Source of the DNA: JAICTV01 sp035634055
GTDB taxonomy: Bacteria; Planctomycetota; Phycisphaerae; Tepidisphaerales; Tepidisphaeraceae
Direction: 5' to 3'
DNA length: 14,216 bases
Assembly: GCA_035634055.1 (NCBI GenBank)
Contig: DASQDR010000060.1
Coordinates: forward strand, 1 to 14,216
The notes below the pieces were generated by a model. The model searched no databases. It was not told the origin of the DNA and saw only the letters and a list, made by a program, of their open reading frames with translations. This document shows positions 1 to 7,400 of this stretch, piece after piece; positions within the stretch are counted from its first letter, which is position 1, and the number at the start of each line of letters is the position of its first letter. Both the position numbers and the translations under genes were made by a program.

Positions 1-377
1 CCCGAGGCGCGGCAGCGGCGGCGCCGGCGGAGGACGAGGAAGCCTCCGACGACGACGCCTTCTACGGGCGCGTCCGCAAGGACGCCCACGGCCGAAACCT
101 CAAGTGCGAACTGGTCCTGATCGTTATCCCCAACGGCCCCAGCGATTCAGTCATGGGGCGCGATGGCGACGGCATGAAGATCCAGGTCACCGGCGAGGCC
201 GGCGAGAGCCAGGCCAACAAGTCGCTCATCGAAATGGTCGCCACCGCGCTGGGGATCAAGCCCTACCAGGTGACGCTGACCAAGGGCCACTACCAGACGC
301 GCAAGACCGTCCAGATCCAGGGGCTCTCGCCGGAAGAACTGCAAGCGAAGCTCGGGAACCTCGCCGAGGCGGAGTGA
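1..377 (+). CDS. DUF167/YggU-family (UPF0235) protein, 3' part
   Basis: The reading frame is open from the left edge (first full codon at base 3) to the TGA at 375-377, so the gene starts outside the window. The C-terminal two thirds match the DUF167/YggU fold: a strand ending in VIPNGPSDSVMG, then a DG..MKIQVTGEAGE segment, the helix motif QANKSLIEMVATALGI, and RKTVQI as the final strand. An internal ATG at 153 would cut off the first core strand, so it is unlikely to be the start. In front of the domain is an acidic, alanine-rich stretch (EDEEASDDD) that may be a linker or the end of a longer N-terminal extension. The family is small, widespread and of unknown molecular function. The family call is firm; a role cannot be given. 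Confidence 0.85.
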   Translation, partial: RGAAAAAPAEDEEASDDDAFYGRVRKDAHGRNLKCELVLIVIPNGPSDSVMGRDGDGMKIQVTGEAGESQANKSLIEMVATALGIKPYQVTLTKGHYQTRKTVQIQGLSPEELQAKLGNLAEAE

Positions 378-552
378 CCCGAGGCGGTGGGCCTGTCGTT
401 CGGGACGCTGCTGGCAAGCGCTCGCGCGTCGCCTCGCGTTGCTGGCACGCCCGCGCAATCCCTTCACTTTTTCCCACTTCTCATTTCGCCTCCTAAGTCG
501 CCTTGGATGGCGCGTTTCCCGCCAGTTTTGGTCATTTTGCGGTTCCGGGACG

Positions 553-561
553 TGCTAGACT
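553..561 (+). promoter_or_regulatory. Extended -10 promoter of the 605 gene
   Basis: TG at 553-554, one base, then TAGACT at 556-561 makes an extended -10 element. No good -35 lies 16-18 bp upstream, which is typical of extended -10 promoters. Transcription would begin near 568, giving a leader of about 37 nt that contains AGAGGAG at 589-595, a strong ribosome binding site 9 nt before the ATG at 605. This is motif matching only. Confidence 0.45.
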
Positions 562-604
562 CTGCCTCGTTATCAGACCCACGAGCCGAGAGGAGCAGTC
601 GCCG

Positions 605-1255
605 ATGAACCGTTGTCTCGCCGCCGTCGCCGCGCTGTGCAGCGCGGCCGTGTTCGCGTCGCCTTCCGCGTCCTTTGCCCAGGTCGTTTACGAGCCCGTG
701 CGCTACCAGCACGAGAGCGGGAACGGGGAGCGGTACTGCTACGGCGGGAGCGACCCGGCCGTCCACGCCACCGCCGGCGCGTTCGACAACTGCCCGCGCG
801 TGTTCTACGGCGGGGTGAACCTGCACCGCTTCGACGGCGGGCAGACGTTCAACCAGCCGTCGCCGATCAGCCGCTTCGAGCGCGGCGAGCGGGTCTATTC
901 CGACTGCGTTGGACTGCGCGAGGCGTCGTGGTTCGGCTACACCTGCGCCGACGCCCGCAACGAGGCGTACGCCAACGCGCCGACCTACTTCCGAAAAGCG
1001 GACCTGCTGGCGGCGGCGATCCCGACGCGGGACGGTGCGTGGGCCGTCCCCGCGGCGCCGCCGCCGGCGCTTTACCAACACCACCACGGCCTGCACCGCC
1101 TGCCGATCGCCCCCGGCATGCGCCCGGCGACCGGTCCCGCCACCGGCCCGGCGACGCAGCAGCGCGGTCAGATCCTGATCATTCCCAAGAACCTGATGGA
1201 GCGCAAGCTCAGCGACTTCGAGAAGAAGCCGCAGAAAATCGCGCTGGCCAAGTGA
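605..1255 (+). CDS. Secreted protein of unknown function (216 aa)
   Basis: The frame opens earlier (ATG at 503), but the start at 605 is preferred. It has the ribosome binding site AGAGGAG at 589-595, and it places a classic signal peptide at the very N-terminus: residues 1-25 with hydrophobic LAAVAALCSAAVFA and a signal peptidase I site after SFA. The mature protein has four cysteines (about residues 45, 63, 101 and 114), enough for two disulphides. It is rich in aromatic residues and glycine (YCYGG, VFYGG). Near residues 175-184 is a short ATGPATGPAT repeat, followed by a lysine-rich tail (KLSDFEKKPQ). I do not recognise a family. It is probably periplasmic or extracellular. The gene stands alone and ends facing the chromate transporter. 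Confidence 0.75.
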   Translation: MNRCLAAVAALCSAAVFASPSASFAQVVYEPVRYQHESGNGERYCYGGSDPAVHATAGAFDNCPRVFYGGVNLHRFDGGQTFNQPSPISRFERGERVYSDCVGLREASWFGYTCADARNEAYANAPTYFRKADLLAAAIPTRDGAWAVPAAPPPALYQHHHGLHRLPIAPGMRPATGPATGPATQQRGQILIIPKNLMERKLSDFEKKPQKIALAK

Positions 1256-1256
1256 C

Positions 1257-1284
1257 GCCCGGCGGCGAACAACGCGGGCCGGGC
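1257..1284. terminator. Possible hairpin between convergent genes
   Basis: GCCCGGC at 1257-1263 and its exact complement GCCGGGC at 1278-1284 form a 7-bp GC-only stem with a 14-nt loop. It begins one base after the stop codon of the 605 gene, between two convergent genes. No T-run follows on either strand, so it is not a textbook intrinsic terminator and may only pause transcription or protect the mRNA end. Confidence 0.3.
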
Positions 1285-1349
1285 AGCACGAGATGCTTGC
1301 CGCTTCCGCGCGTGCCCGGATCGCTGGGAGCGCCGCGTCGTCGTCGTCA

Positions 1350-2582
1350 TCACTGGACTGACCTCGCCACGCCGATGATCGCGCCGGCGACGATCAGCCA
1401 CGTCGCGTTCACGTTCCAGACCAGCAGGGCCACGAGCGCGGCGGCGGCGATGGCGAGCGACGGCCAGTCGATCCGCCCCGCGGGAAACAGCGCGTCGCCG
1501 CCCAGCCGCCACAGGACCACCACGATCAGCGCGACCACCGCCGCGTTCATGGCGCGCAGCGCCCCGCGGGCGTAGCGGTTGGCGCGAATTCGCGGCAGCA
1601 AAGGCCCCAGCGCCGCGACGAACAGGAACGACGGCAGGAAGATCGCCGCCGTCGCCAGCACGCCTCCCACGATCCCCCCCGCCACGCCGCCCCCGAAGGT
1701 GCGCGCGCCCAGGACGTACCCGACGAACGTCGCGGTCGTCAGCAGCGGCCCCGGCGTCACCTGGCCGATCGAGATCGCGTCGAGCAGCTCCTGCCGGGTG
1801 AACCAGTGGTACCGGTCCACCAGGCCGGATTGCAGGTAGCTGACCAGGACGTAACCGCTGCCGAAAAGGGTCGCGCCCACCTTCAGCAGGAAGAGGAACA
1901 TCCTGGTCGTCTCGGCGGCCCAGTGTGGCGAGACCGCCAGCGGCAACAGCGCGGGCGCGAGCAGCGCGTCGCGCGGCGCCGGCCGTGCGGCGGAGAGCGC
2001 CCCGAGCAGCGCGGACGCGGCGAGGATCAACAGCTCCGGTTGCAGGTGCGGGCGCGGCGCGAGCCAGAAGCCGGCCGCCACCGACGCGACGGCGACGCCC
2101 GCGGTGAAGGCGTCGGTGACCGCCGCCCGCGCGAAGCGGACCACCGCGGCGGCGACGATGGCGATCACCGCGGCGTTGATCCCGCTCATTGCCGCCGACA
2201 CCTGCGGCAGCGCGCCGGTGCGGACGTAAAGGTACGCCAGCGGCAGGATGATCAGCATCGCCGGGAAGATGAAGCAGGCGCCGGCCACCACCAGCCCCGC
2301 GAACCCCGCGCGGATCAGCCCGAGGTGGATCGCCAGCTCGGTGGAGTTCGGGCCCGGGATGAAGTTGACGCTGGCAACGAGGTCGAGGAAGTGCTGGCGG
2401 TCGACCCAGCGCCGGCGGGTGACGACCTCGTCCTCGATCATCGCCACGTGCGCCGGCGGACCGCCGAACGCCGTGAACCCCAGCCGCGCGAAGACCGCCG
2501 CCACCTCGAGCAGCCGCGCGCGGCGGCTCGGGGCGGCGGCGGCGGCTTCCGGTCGGGGCGGGGACGGTGGTGGTGGCGTCAT
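1350..2582 (-). CDS. chrA: Chromate transporter, ChrA/CHR family, two-domain form
   Basis: A 410-residue polytopic inner-membrane protein with both halves of the duplicated CHR architecture. The N-terminal half carries FGGPPAHVAMIEDEVV (about 39-54) and PGPNSTELAIHLG (76-88). The C-terminal half repeats the pattern with LFGSGYVLVSYLQ (239-251) and QVTPGPLLTTATFVGY (274-289). Length and order fit the long ChrA proteins, which export chromate from the cytoplasm. Many family members are not experimentally tied to chromate, so the substrate is inferred. The N-terminus is a proline/alanine-rich cytoplasmic extension of about 20 residues. The gene lies 27 bp downstream of a LuxR-type regulator on the same strand, so the two are probably co-transcribed. 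No clear ribosome binding site is visible, so the exact start is less certain than the identity. Confidence 0.9.
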   Translation of the reverse strand: MTPPPPSPPRPEAAAAAPSRRARLLEVAAVFARLGFTAFGGPPAHVAMIEDEVVTRRRWVDRQHFLDLVASVNFIPGPNSTELAIHLGLIRAGFAGLVVAGACFIFPAMLIILPLAYLYVRTGALPQVSAAMSGINAAVIAIVAAAVVRFARAAVTDAFTAGVAVASVAAGFWLAPRPHLQPELLILAASALLGALSAARPAPRDALLAPALLPLAVSPHWAAETTRMFLFLLKVGATLFGSGYVLVSYLQSGLVDRYHWFTRQELLDAISIGQVTPGPLLTTATFVGYVLGARTFGGGVAGGIVGGVLATAAIFLPSFLFVAALGPLLPRIRANRYARGALRAMNAAVVALIVVVLWRLGGDALFPAGRIDWPSLAIAAAALVALLVWNVNATWLIVAGAIIGVARSVQ

Positions 2583-2609
2583 CGAGGGGGCGGCGGCAGC
2601 CCGTTCACG

Positions 2610-3098
2610 TCAGCGCTGTGGGTGCGCCGGGGCCGGGTTCTGCTCGCTCTTGACCCACCGCGCCAGCAGCTCCCCGCGTCTACAGACGTTGTAGTGCCGG
2701 TAGATCTGCTTCACGTAGACGTGGACCGTGTGCCTGCTGAGCTGAAGCGCCTGCGCGATTTCCTTCTCGCTCGCACCGGCGAGCAGGGAGCTGAGCGTCT
2801 GGCGGACGCGCGGCGGGAGGTCGGCGCCGATGGCGGCCCCTTGCCCGAAGCGCGTGCCGACCAGTCGACAGAAGTCCGCGACCAGCTGGCGGTTCCGCTG
2901 CACGTCCGCCCCGTCCCCCGCGCCGCCCGTGCCGCCGGCGCCCGCGCCGCCGCCGCCGCCGCCCGCGGCTTCGCTTGTTCCGCCGGCGGCGTTGCCCGGC
3001 GGGTTGATGTCGCCTCCGCTGCCCCCCGTGCTGCTGAGCGGCTCCAGGGCGCGGAGCATGGCCCTGAGGTCCGCCTGACGGTGATTGCTGTTGGTCAT
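2610..3098 (-). CDS. LuxR/GerE-type HTH transcriptional regulator
   Basis: A 162-residue protein. The C-terminal helix-turn-helix lies at about residues 93-153: LPPRVRQTLSSLLAGASEKEIAQ, the recognition helix LSRHTVHVYVKQIYR, and the closing RGELLARW, all typical of the LuxR/GerE DNA-binding domain. There is no receiver or autoinducer-binding domain. The N-terminal part is a short helix (about 1-22), then a glycine/alanine-rich low-complexity linker (about 24-62), then a helix (about 66-83). The frame continues upstream to an ATG at 3245, but that extension does not look like protein, so the ATG at 3098 is chosen. Stand-alone LuxR-HTH proteins of this kind are common in planctomycetes. It sits just upstream of chrA and may control it; neither the signal nor the target is visible. 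Confidence 0.82.
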   Translation of the reverse strand: MTNSNHRQADLRAMLRALEPLSSTGGSGGDINPPGNAAGGTSEAAGGGGGGAGAGGTGGAGDGADVQRNRQLVADFCRLVGTRFGQGAAIGADLPPRVRQTLSSLLAGASEKEIAQALQLSRHTVHVYVKQIYRHYNVCRRGELLARWVKSEQNPAPAHPQR

Positions 3099-3319
3099 CG
3101 TGTGCCCGACCCTGAGGTTAAAACGTCGGATGACGCGTGATGTGAGCGACCCGTTTTCACCCGACTCCCCCAAAGAGGGTAGTTGCGTCAGGCGATCCCA
3201 TTCTGCGACACAAAGGTAACAACCGGGCCGAGGCTTCGGAAGCACCGCAGGGGTTTATCAACGGATTCCGGTGAGGGGAGCCGCGGCGGCGTGAGGGAAA
3301 TCACGGATTCAGGCGGGGC

Positions 3320-3386
3320 GGCGACACCGGGCGAGACGACACCGGGCGAGACGACACCCGGGTAGACACCGGGCGAGGCGACACGG
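3320..3386. repeat. Degenerate ~15-bp tandem repeat
   Basis: About five imperfect copies of a unit resembling GGCGAGACGACACCG start at 3320, 3330, 3345, 3361 and 3372. The copies at 3330 and 3345 are full length and nearly identical; the first and fourth are shortened. The pattern suggests slippage expansion and decay. Confidence 0.75.
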
Positions 3387-3391
3387 GGCAA

Positions 3392-3421
3392 GGCGGGATC
3401 GGGGGAGGCGGGATCGGGGGA
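3392..3421. repeat. Perfect 15-bp direct repeat, two copies
   Basis: GGCGGGATCGGGGGA occurs twice back to back (3392-3406 and 3407-3421) without mismatch, directly after the 15-bp array to its left. Runs of four to five G make it a possible quadruplex-forming stretch on this strand. Confidence 0.8.
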
Positions 3422-3580
3422 CGCGGCCGGGGCAGCCGCGGGCGCGCCGGGGGGACGTGCCCGCGGCGCCGGCGAGCGCGGGGGCGGCGCGCGGGGCGCC
3501 GCGAATCGCGGTGCCGCTCAGAAATGGCCGCGGAACGGGATCGTCCGGCGGCGGCCGAAGCGCGCGGAGCGGCGGGCAGG

Positions 3581-3670
3581 GCGACGGGAGCGACGGGAGC
3601 GACGGAAGCGACGGGAGCGACGGGAGCAATCGGAGCGACGAGAGCGACGGGAGCGACGGGAGCGACTGAG
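3581..3670. repeat. 9-bp minisatellite, unit GCGACGGGA
   Basis: Nine consecutive 9-mers run from 3581 to 3661, with a degenerate tenth to 3670. Five or more copies are exactly GCGACGGGA; variants are GCGACGGAA, GCAATCGGA and GCGACGAGA. The unit length is a multiple of three, so the array reads through as Ala-Thr-Gly repeats in the frame that leads into the crystallin-like gene. I judge it non-coding because the following stretch is almost all arginine. One more partial unit (GCGACGGGAG) sits at 3796-3805, overlapping the presumed ribosome binding site of that gene. Confidence 0.85.
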
Positions 3671-3814
3671 CGACGACGACGACAGGGCGGCGGCGTGGGG
3701 GGCCGGCGCGGGGTCTTTCGGATATTCCGCAAAAGGGGTCGCACGGATCGGGACCGCGCTGCGCAGCCGTTGCGCCGGCGGCGAGGCACGCGGGGGCGAC
3801 GGGAGTTGGCCGCT

Positions 3815-4261
3815 ATGGCACAGGTCAGGATCAACCGCAGCAACGGGTGCTGGGTCGACGTGTTCGACGCCCCGCACTTCGCCGGTAACCGCCGGCGCCT
3901 CCAGGGACCGGCGGAATTCGTCGGCCTGCGCATCCGCGAGAAGGACTGGGCCGACACCATCGCTAGCATCAACGTCGGCCCCGCCGCCTACGTCCAGTGC
4001 TTCGACGCCCGCCGCTTCGACGACACGATCTTCTGGCTGCTGCCCAACCAGCCGGTAGAGGCAGTCGCCGAGCTGGGCGTGGACGTGACCGTCGACAGCC
4101 TCCGCCTGTTCGACCGCCCCCCGTTCGCCTACGAGCCGGGCTACGCCGCCTACATGCTCTGGGCCGCCAGCCAACTGGCCAACGCGAAGCACGAGTCACC
4201 GGAGCGTCGGCCCGGCGAGGGGGGCAACTCCGCCACCCGCAATGCGTCGGGGCCCGGATGA
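3815..4261 (+). CDS. Beta/gamma-crystallin-like domain protein (148 aa)
   Basis: Residues 3-100 look like one crystallin unit of two Greek-key motifs. The first is WVDVFDAPHFAGNRRRLQGP (13-32), with the aromatic/acidic start and F-x-G signature, closed by DTIASINVG (47-55). The second is AYVQCFDARRFDDTIFWLL (58-76), closed by VDSLRLF (93-99). In calcium-binding members each motif ends in (N/D)(N/D)XX(S/T)S; here these are degenerate (ADTIAS, DVTVDS), so calcium binding may be weak or lost. No signal peptide is seen. The C-terminus is polar and disordered-looking. The start at 3815 is chosen because it begins right at the fold and has GGGAG at 3801-3805. An in-frame ATG at 3524 would add a repeat-encoded, arginine-rich leader that looks non-coding. 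The family call rests on pattern, not on a profile search. Confidence 0.68.
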   Translation: MAQVRINRSNGCWVDVFDAPHFAGNRRRLQGPAEFVGLRIREKDWADTIASINVGPAAYVQCFDARRFDDTIFWLLPNQPVEAVAELGVDVTVDSLRLFDRPPFAYEPGYAAYMLWAASQLANAKHESPERRPGEGGNSATRNASGPG

Positions 4262-4456
4262 CGCCGGTCGTGAGATCCTGATGCGAGAGCGAGCCGCCCG
4301 CTTGAAGCTGCATCGGTCGAGGGAGACATCGGTCCCAGGCTGCTCCGGAGGTGCGGATCGCGCGGCGAGCGCAGGGTCATGCCCGTTGGCGCGCTCGGGA
4401 CGCGGCGACTTGCGATCACGCACCTGACAACCGTTGCGCGCCTTGACCCATAGCCC

Positions 4457-7400
4457 ATGAGCGATCGACCCAACATTCCGTGGGCGACCGTCGGCACCGT
4501 CCTGGTAGTGCTGGGTGGGATCTACCTTTACCTCAAGCCCGCGGAGAGCCAAAGACCTCGCATGACGGCGCAGGTCCCGCAGGATCTTGCGCCCGAACTC
4601 GACGTGGAGGCGCGACTTTGGCAAGACCCCTTGGAGGCGGTGGCGCGGCACGATCCCGACAAGAGCAGGTCGACAAGCGACCCGCTGCACACGCTTGAGT
4701 TTCTCCGCTCAAGGGTAGCCGCTGTGCGGTCGGCGGCAGGGGGCAAGGTCCTCGTGCTGGCAGTGTTGATCCCGGGGGGCCCTTACTCCGACGACGCCGA
4801 GACCCGACTGAGGACGCGCCACGCCGTGCTGTCGGCGCTGGGGGTGTCGGGTTTTATCCCGACAGATTCATTTCACATCGGCTCTCTGAACGTTCGGTGG
4901 GAGCCCCAATTCGATGAGGTGCCCGCTGACGCGGCGGCGGCGCTGAGCCTGCAACCTTTCCCCCGCGAGGCGAACCCCCCGGTCTTGAGCATCCCGTACG
5001 AATGGTGTTCCGCGCGACCGGTCCTTGCCAGTGCTGCGTTCGCCGCAAACGCGGAGGCGCGGCTGGGAAGCAAAGTCTTGGTCCTTTGGCTGCAAGAGGA
5101 CGCGTTGGTGAATCAGCCGCTGCAACGGCTCCGCCTGTTGCGCAACGCGTTGGCTCAGAAGTCGCCACTTCAGTGGCTCCAAAAGGCCGTGCTGTCGACG
5201 CCGCAACCGGGGCCACAAGATCAACGTGCGCCCGACTTCGACTTCCGCGTAGTTGGCCCCCGCAGTTCCACCTTGCTGAAGGCGATGATCGAGGCCGTCC
5301 CCACCTCCGCGGCACGCATGCCGGGTCACGCCATGAACGCATCCCCGGCAACAGTCCCGGCGGTCCCCCTGTACTCCGGCACGGCGACGCTGGACGACGC
5401 CGCCTTGACCTACGGAACCGCGTCGGACAAGGCCGTTAGTGAACTGCTCAAGGAATCGGGGTTTCAGTTTCACCGCACCACCCCGACCGAAATCGCCTTG
5501 GCAGGGGAACTGATTGACGAGCTGGAGCGGCGACAGGTAAACGTTTCAGTCGCAAAGCAGCGCCGGCAACGGCACGCGTCGGCGCAGCAACGCCCGCCGC
5601 GGGCGCCGCCAGATAACGTGGCGCTGGTGGGGGAGTGGGACACCCTCTACGGCCGCGCCATCGGCTTCGCGTTTCTGGCCGCGCTGCAAGGGCGAACCGT
5701 GGCGGACGTGCTGAAGGACGAGCCGGTGCGCTGGCCGGCCCACGTCAGCCGGCACAGCTACCTGCGAGGGATCGACGGACAACTCCCCGGCGACGCGACG
5801 GTTTCCTCCGGTAGTCCCGCGCCCTCGCCGAAATCGCAACTGGCGTCGGTGGTGTCTCCCGGTTTCGGCCCGGAGGCCACCGAAGGGCGCAACCAGAGCG
5901 ACTACCTGCGCCGGCTCGCGCTGGAACTGGAGCAGGAGGACCGTCGCCTGAAGATCCAGGGTGGGATGGGGCTCAAGGCGGTCGGCATCTTCGGCAGCGA
6001 CGTCTACGACAAGCTGCTGGTCCTCCAGGTGCTTCGCCAGCGGCTGCCCAACGTGCTGTTCTTCACCACCGACGTCGACGTCAGGTTCTTTCACCCCGAC
6101 GCGTGGCACCATGCGCACAACCTGCTGATCGTCTCGCACTTCGGGCTACAGACCCGCCTCGGGTCCGATCACTGGGACGCCCTGGCGCAGAACCGGGTGC
6201 CGCCGTTCCGCGACGGATACCAGACCGCGACTTACTGCGCGGCGTTGGCTGCGCTGGGGAACGTGCCGCAGAACGGCTTGGAGCTGGCAACCCTGCGGCC
6301 ACGGATCTTCGAGGTCGGTCGGGCGGGACCTGTGGACCTCAGCCTGCCACCGTCCAACGAGCACCCCTACCGCAGCCGGGCGCTCGCGCAGCGGCCCGAC
6401 CAACTGCACTGGTGGAGCGCGCGCAGGGTGTTGCAGGGTTACACGGTGCTGCTGGCAGGGGCGGTGTTGCTGCTCTATCTGGTCGCGATGAGCGGCGTGA
6501 CGGGCTTCAAGTGGCGCAACTTCCTCCTCCATCACTACCTGTTCATCCCGATCGCACTGTTTTGCGTCGCCGCTGCGCTGGCGAAGTTGAAAGGCAACCT
6601 CGAAGCTGGCGAGGAGCCGGTCCTGCTGCTGCAAGGCGTCAGCGTCTGGGGGACCGAAGCGATCCGCGTCTTCGCCGCGCTGCTTTCGGTGCACTTCGTC
6701 TTGCGCGCCTGGCACGACATGCGGCAGAACCGGAAGGAGATCGAGGACAGGTTCGACCTGGCGCCGCGCCGCAACGGCGCGGCGTGGTGGGTGAAGTGGC
6801 AGGCGTACCGCTGCCGTCGAGAACTCATCGGAACGCTCCGCGTCCCGCCCTGGGAACTCACGTTTTGGGCCGCGGCAGCCGGCTGCTGCGGCCAGCAGGG
6901 GGCGTGCCCGTGGCCGGAAGGGCGGGTCGAATGCTTCGCGCGCCGGCGGCGAACGCTACGGCGCATTTGTTACCGCGCGTTTCCACAGATCGCGTTCGAC
7001 TGGGACCACCGCGGTGAAGCAATCGCCGCTGTGGCAGGGTTCTTCGCCTCCCGCCAGATGGAAGGCGCCCGCCCCCCCGGGCGCCGCGCATTGACCCAGC
7101 GGCGGGAGGCGGACCGCCGCCGACGGCGGCGCTGGCTGCACGTCTGCTCGTGGTGGAACGCCGTAGCCAACCGCTGGCCGAGGGTGCAGGAAAACCGGCC
7201 TTCCGACGCTCGGCAATTGTGGCGCCGGTACCGGGAGTGCGGCACGCCATTGGCGCGCCTGCTGCGCTTCGGGCCGGCGGTCGTCCTCTACGGCATCTTC
7301 GGATTCACGATGATCGCACTGCTCGGCCCGCCCCGCGCACCGGTGCGCGGCGCCTTCACTGCACAAGCCGACCGGGTGGCGCTGATGGTGAGCGTGGCGG

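Larger units (their letters stand above)
3099..3814. other. 716-bp intergenic region with tandem repeats
   Basis: This gap separates the divergent LuxR-type and crystallin-like genes. I see no convincing gene in it. Open frames exist on both strands but translate to arginine- or proline-rich low-complexity sequence. It holds three separate short tandem repeats (described individually) in an almost pure GC background. The promoters for both flanking genes should lie here, but no convincing -35/-10 pair stands out. AT-richer patches occur near 3112-3125, 3200-3220 and 3716-3735. Confidence 0.7.

Noticed and set aside
414..473. Terminator after the DUF167 gene
   Set aside because: A weak stem (GCAA-CGC with a bulge, 414-442) is followed by a T-run only about 26 nt later at 468-472, too far for an intrinsic terminator.
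1806..3140. 444-residue plus-strand open frame
   Set aside because: It overlaps both chrA and the LuxR-type gene on the other strand and is arginine/glutamine-rich low complexity.
3183..3421. Possible CRISPR array from the short direct repeats
   Set aside because: The repeats are contiguous, about 15 bp and degenerate, with no spacers and no cas genes nearby.
3524..3814. N-terminal extension of the crystallin-like protein with Ala-Thr-Gly repeats
   Set aside because: The part after the repeats is almost all arginine and glycine, unlike the gene body, and the ATG at 3815 has its own ribosome binding site. Kept only as an open question in the findings.
3301..4192. Minus-strand frames with serine/arginine or proline/valine repeats
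   Set aside because: They are translations of the tandem repeats and of the crystallin-like gene's opposite strand; no ribosome binding site or domain.
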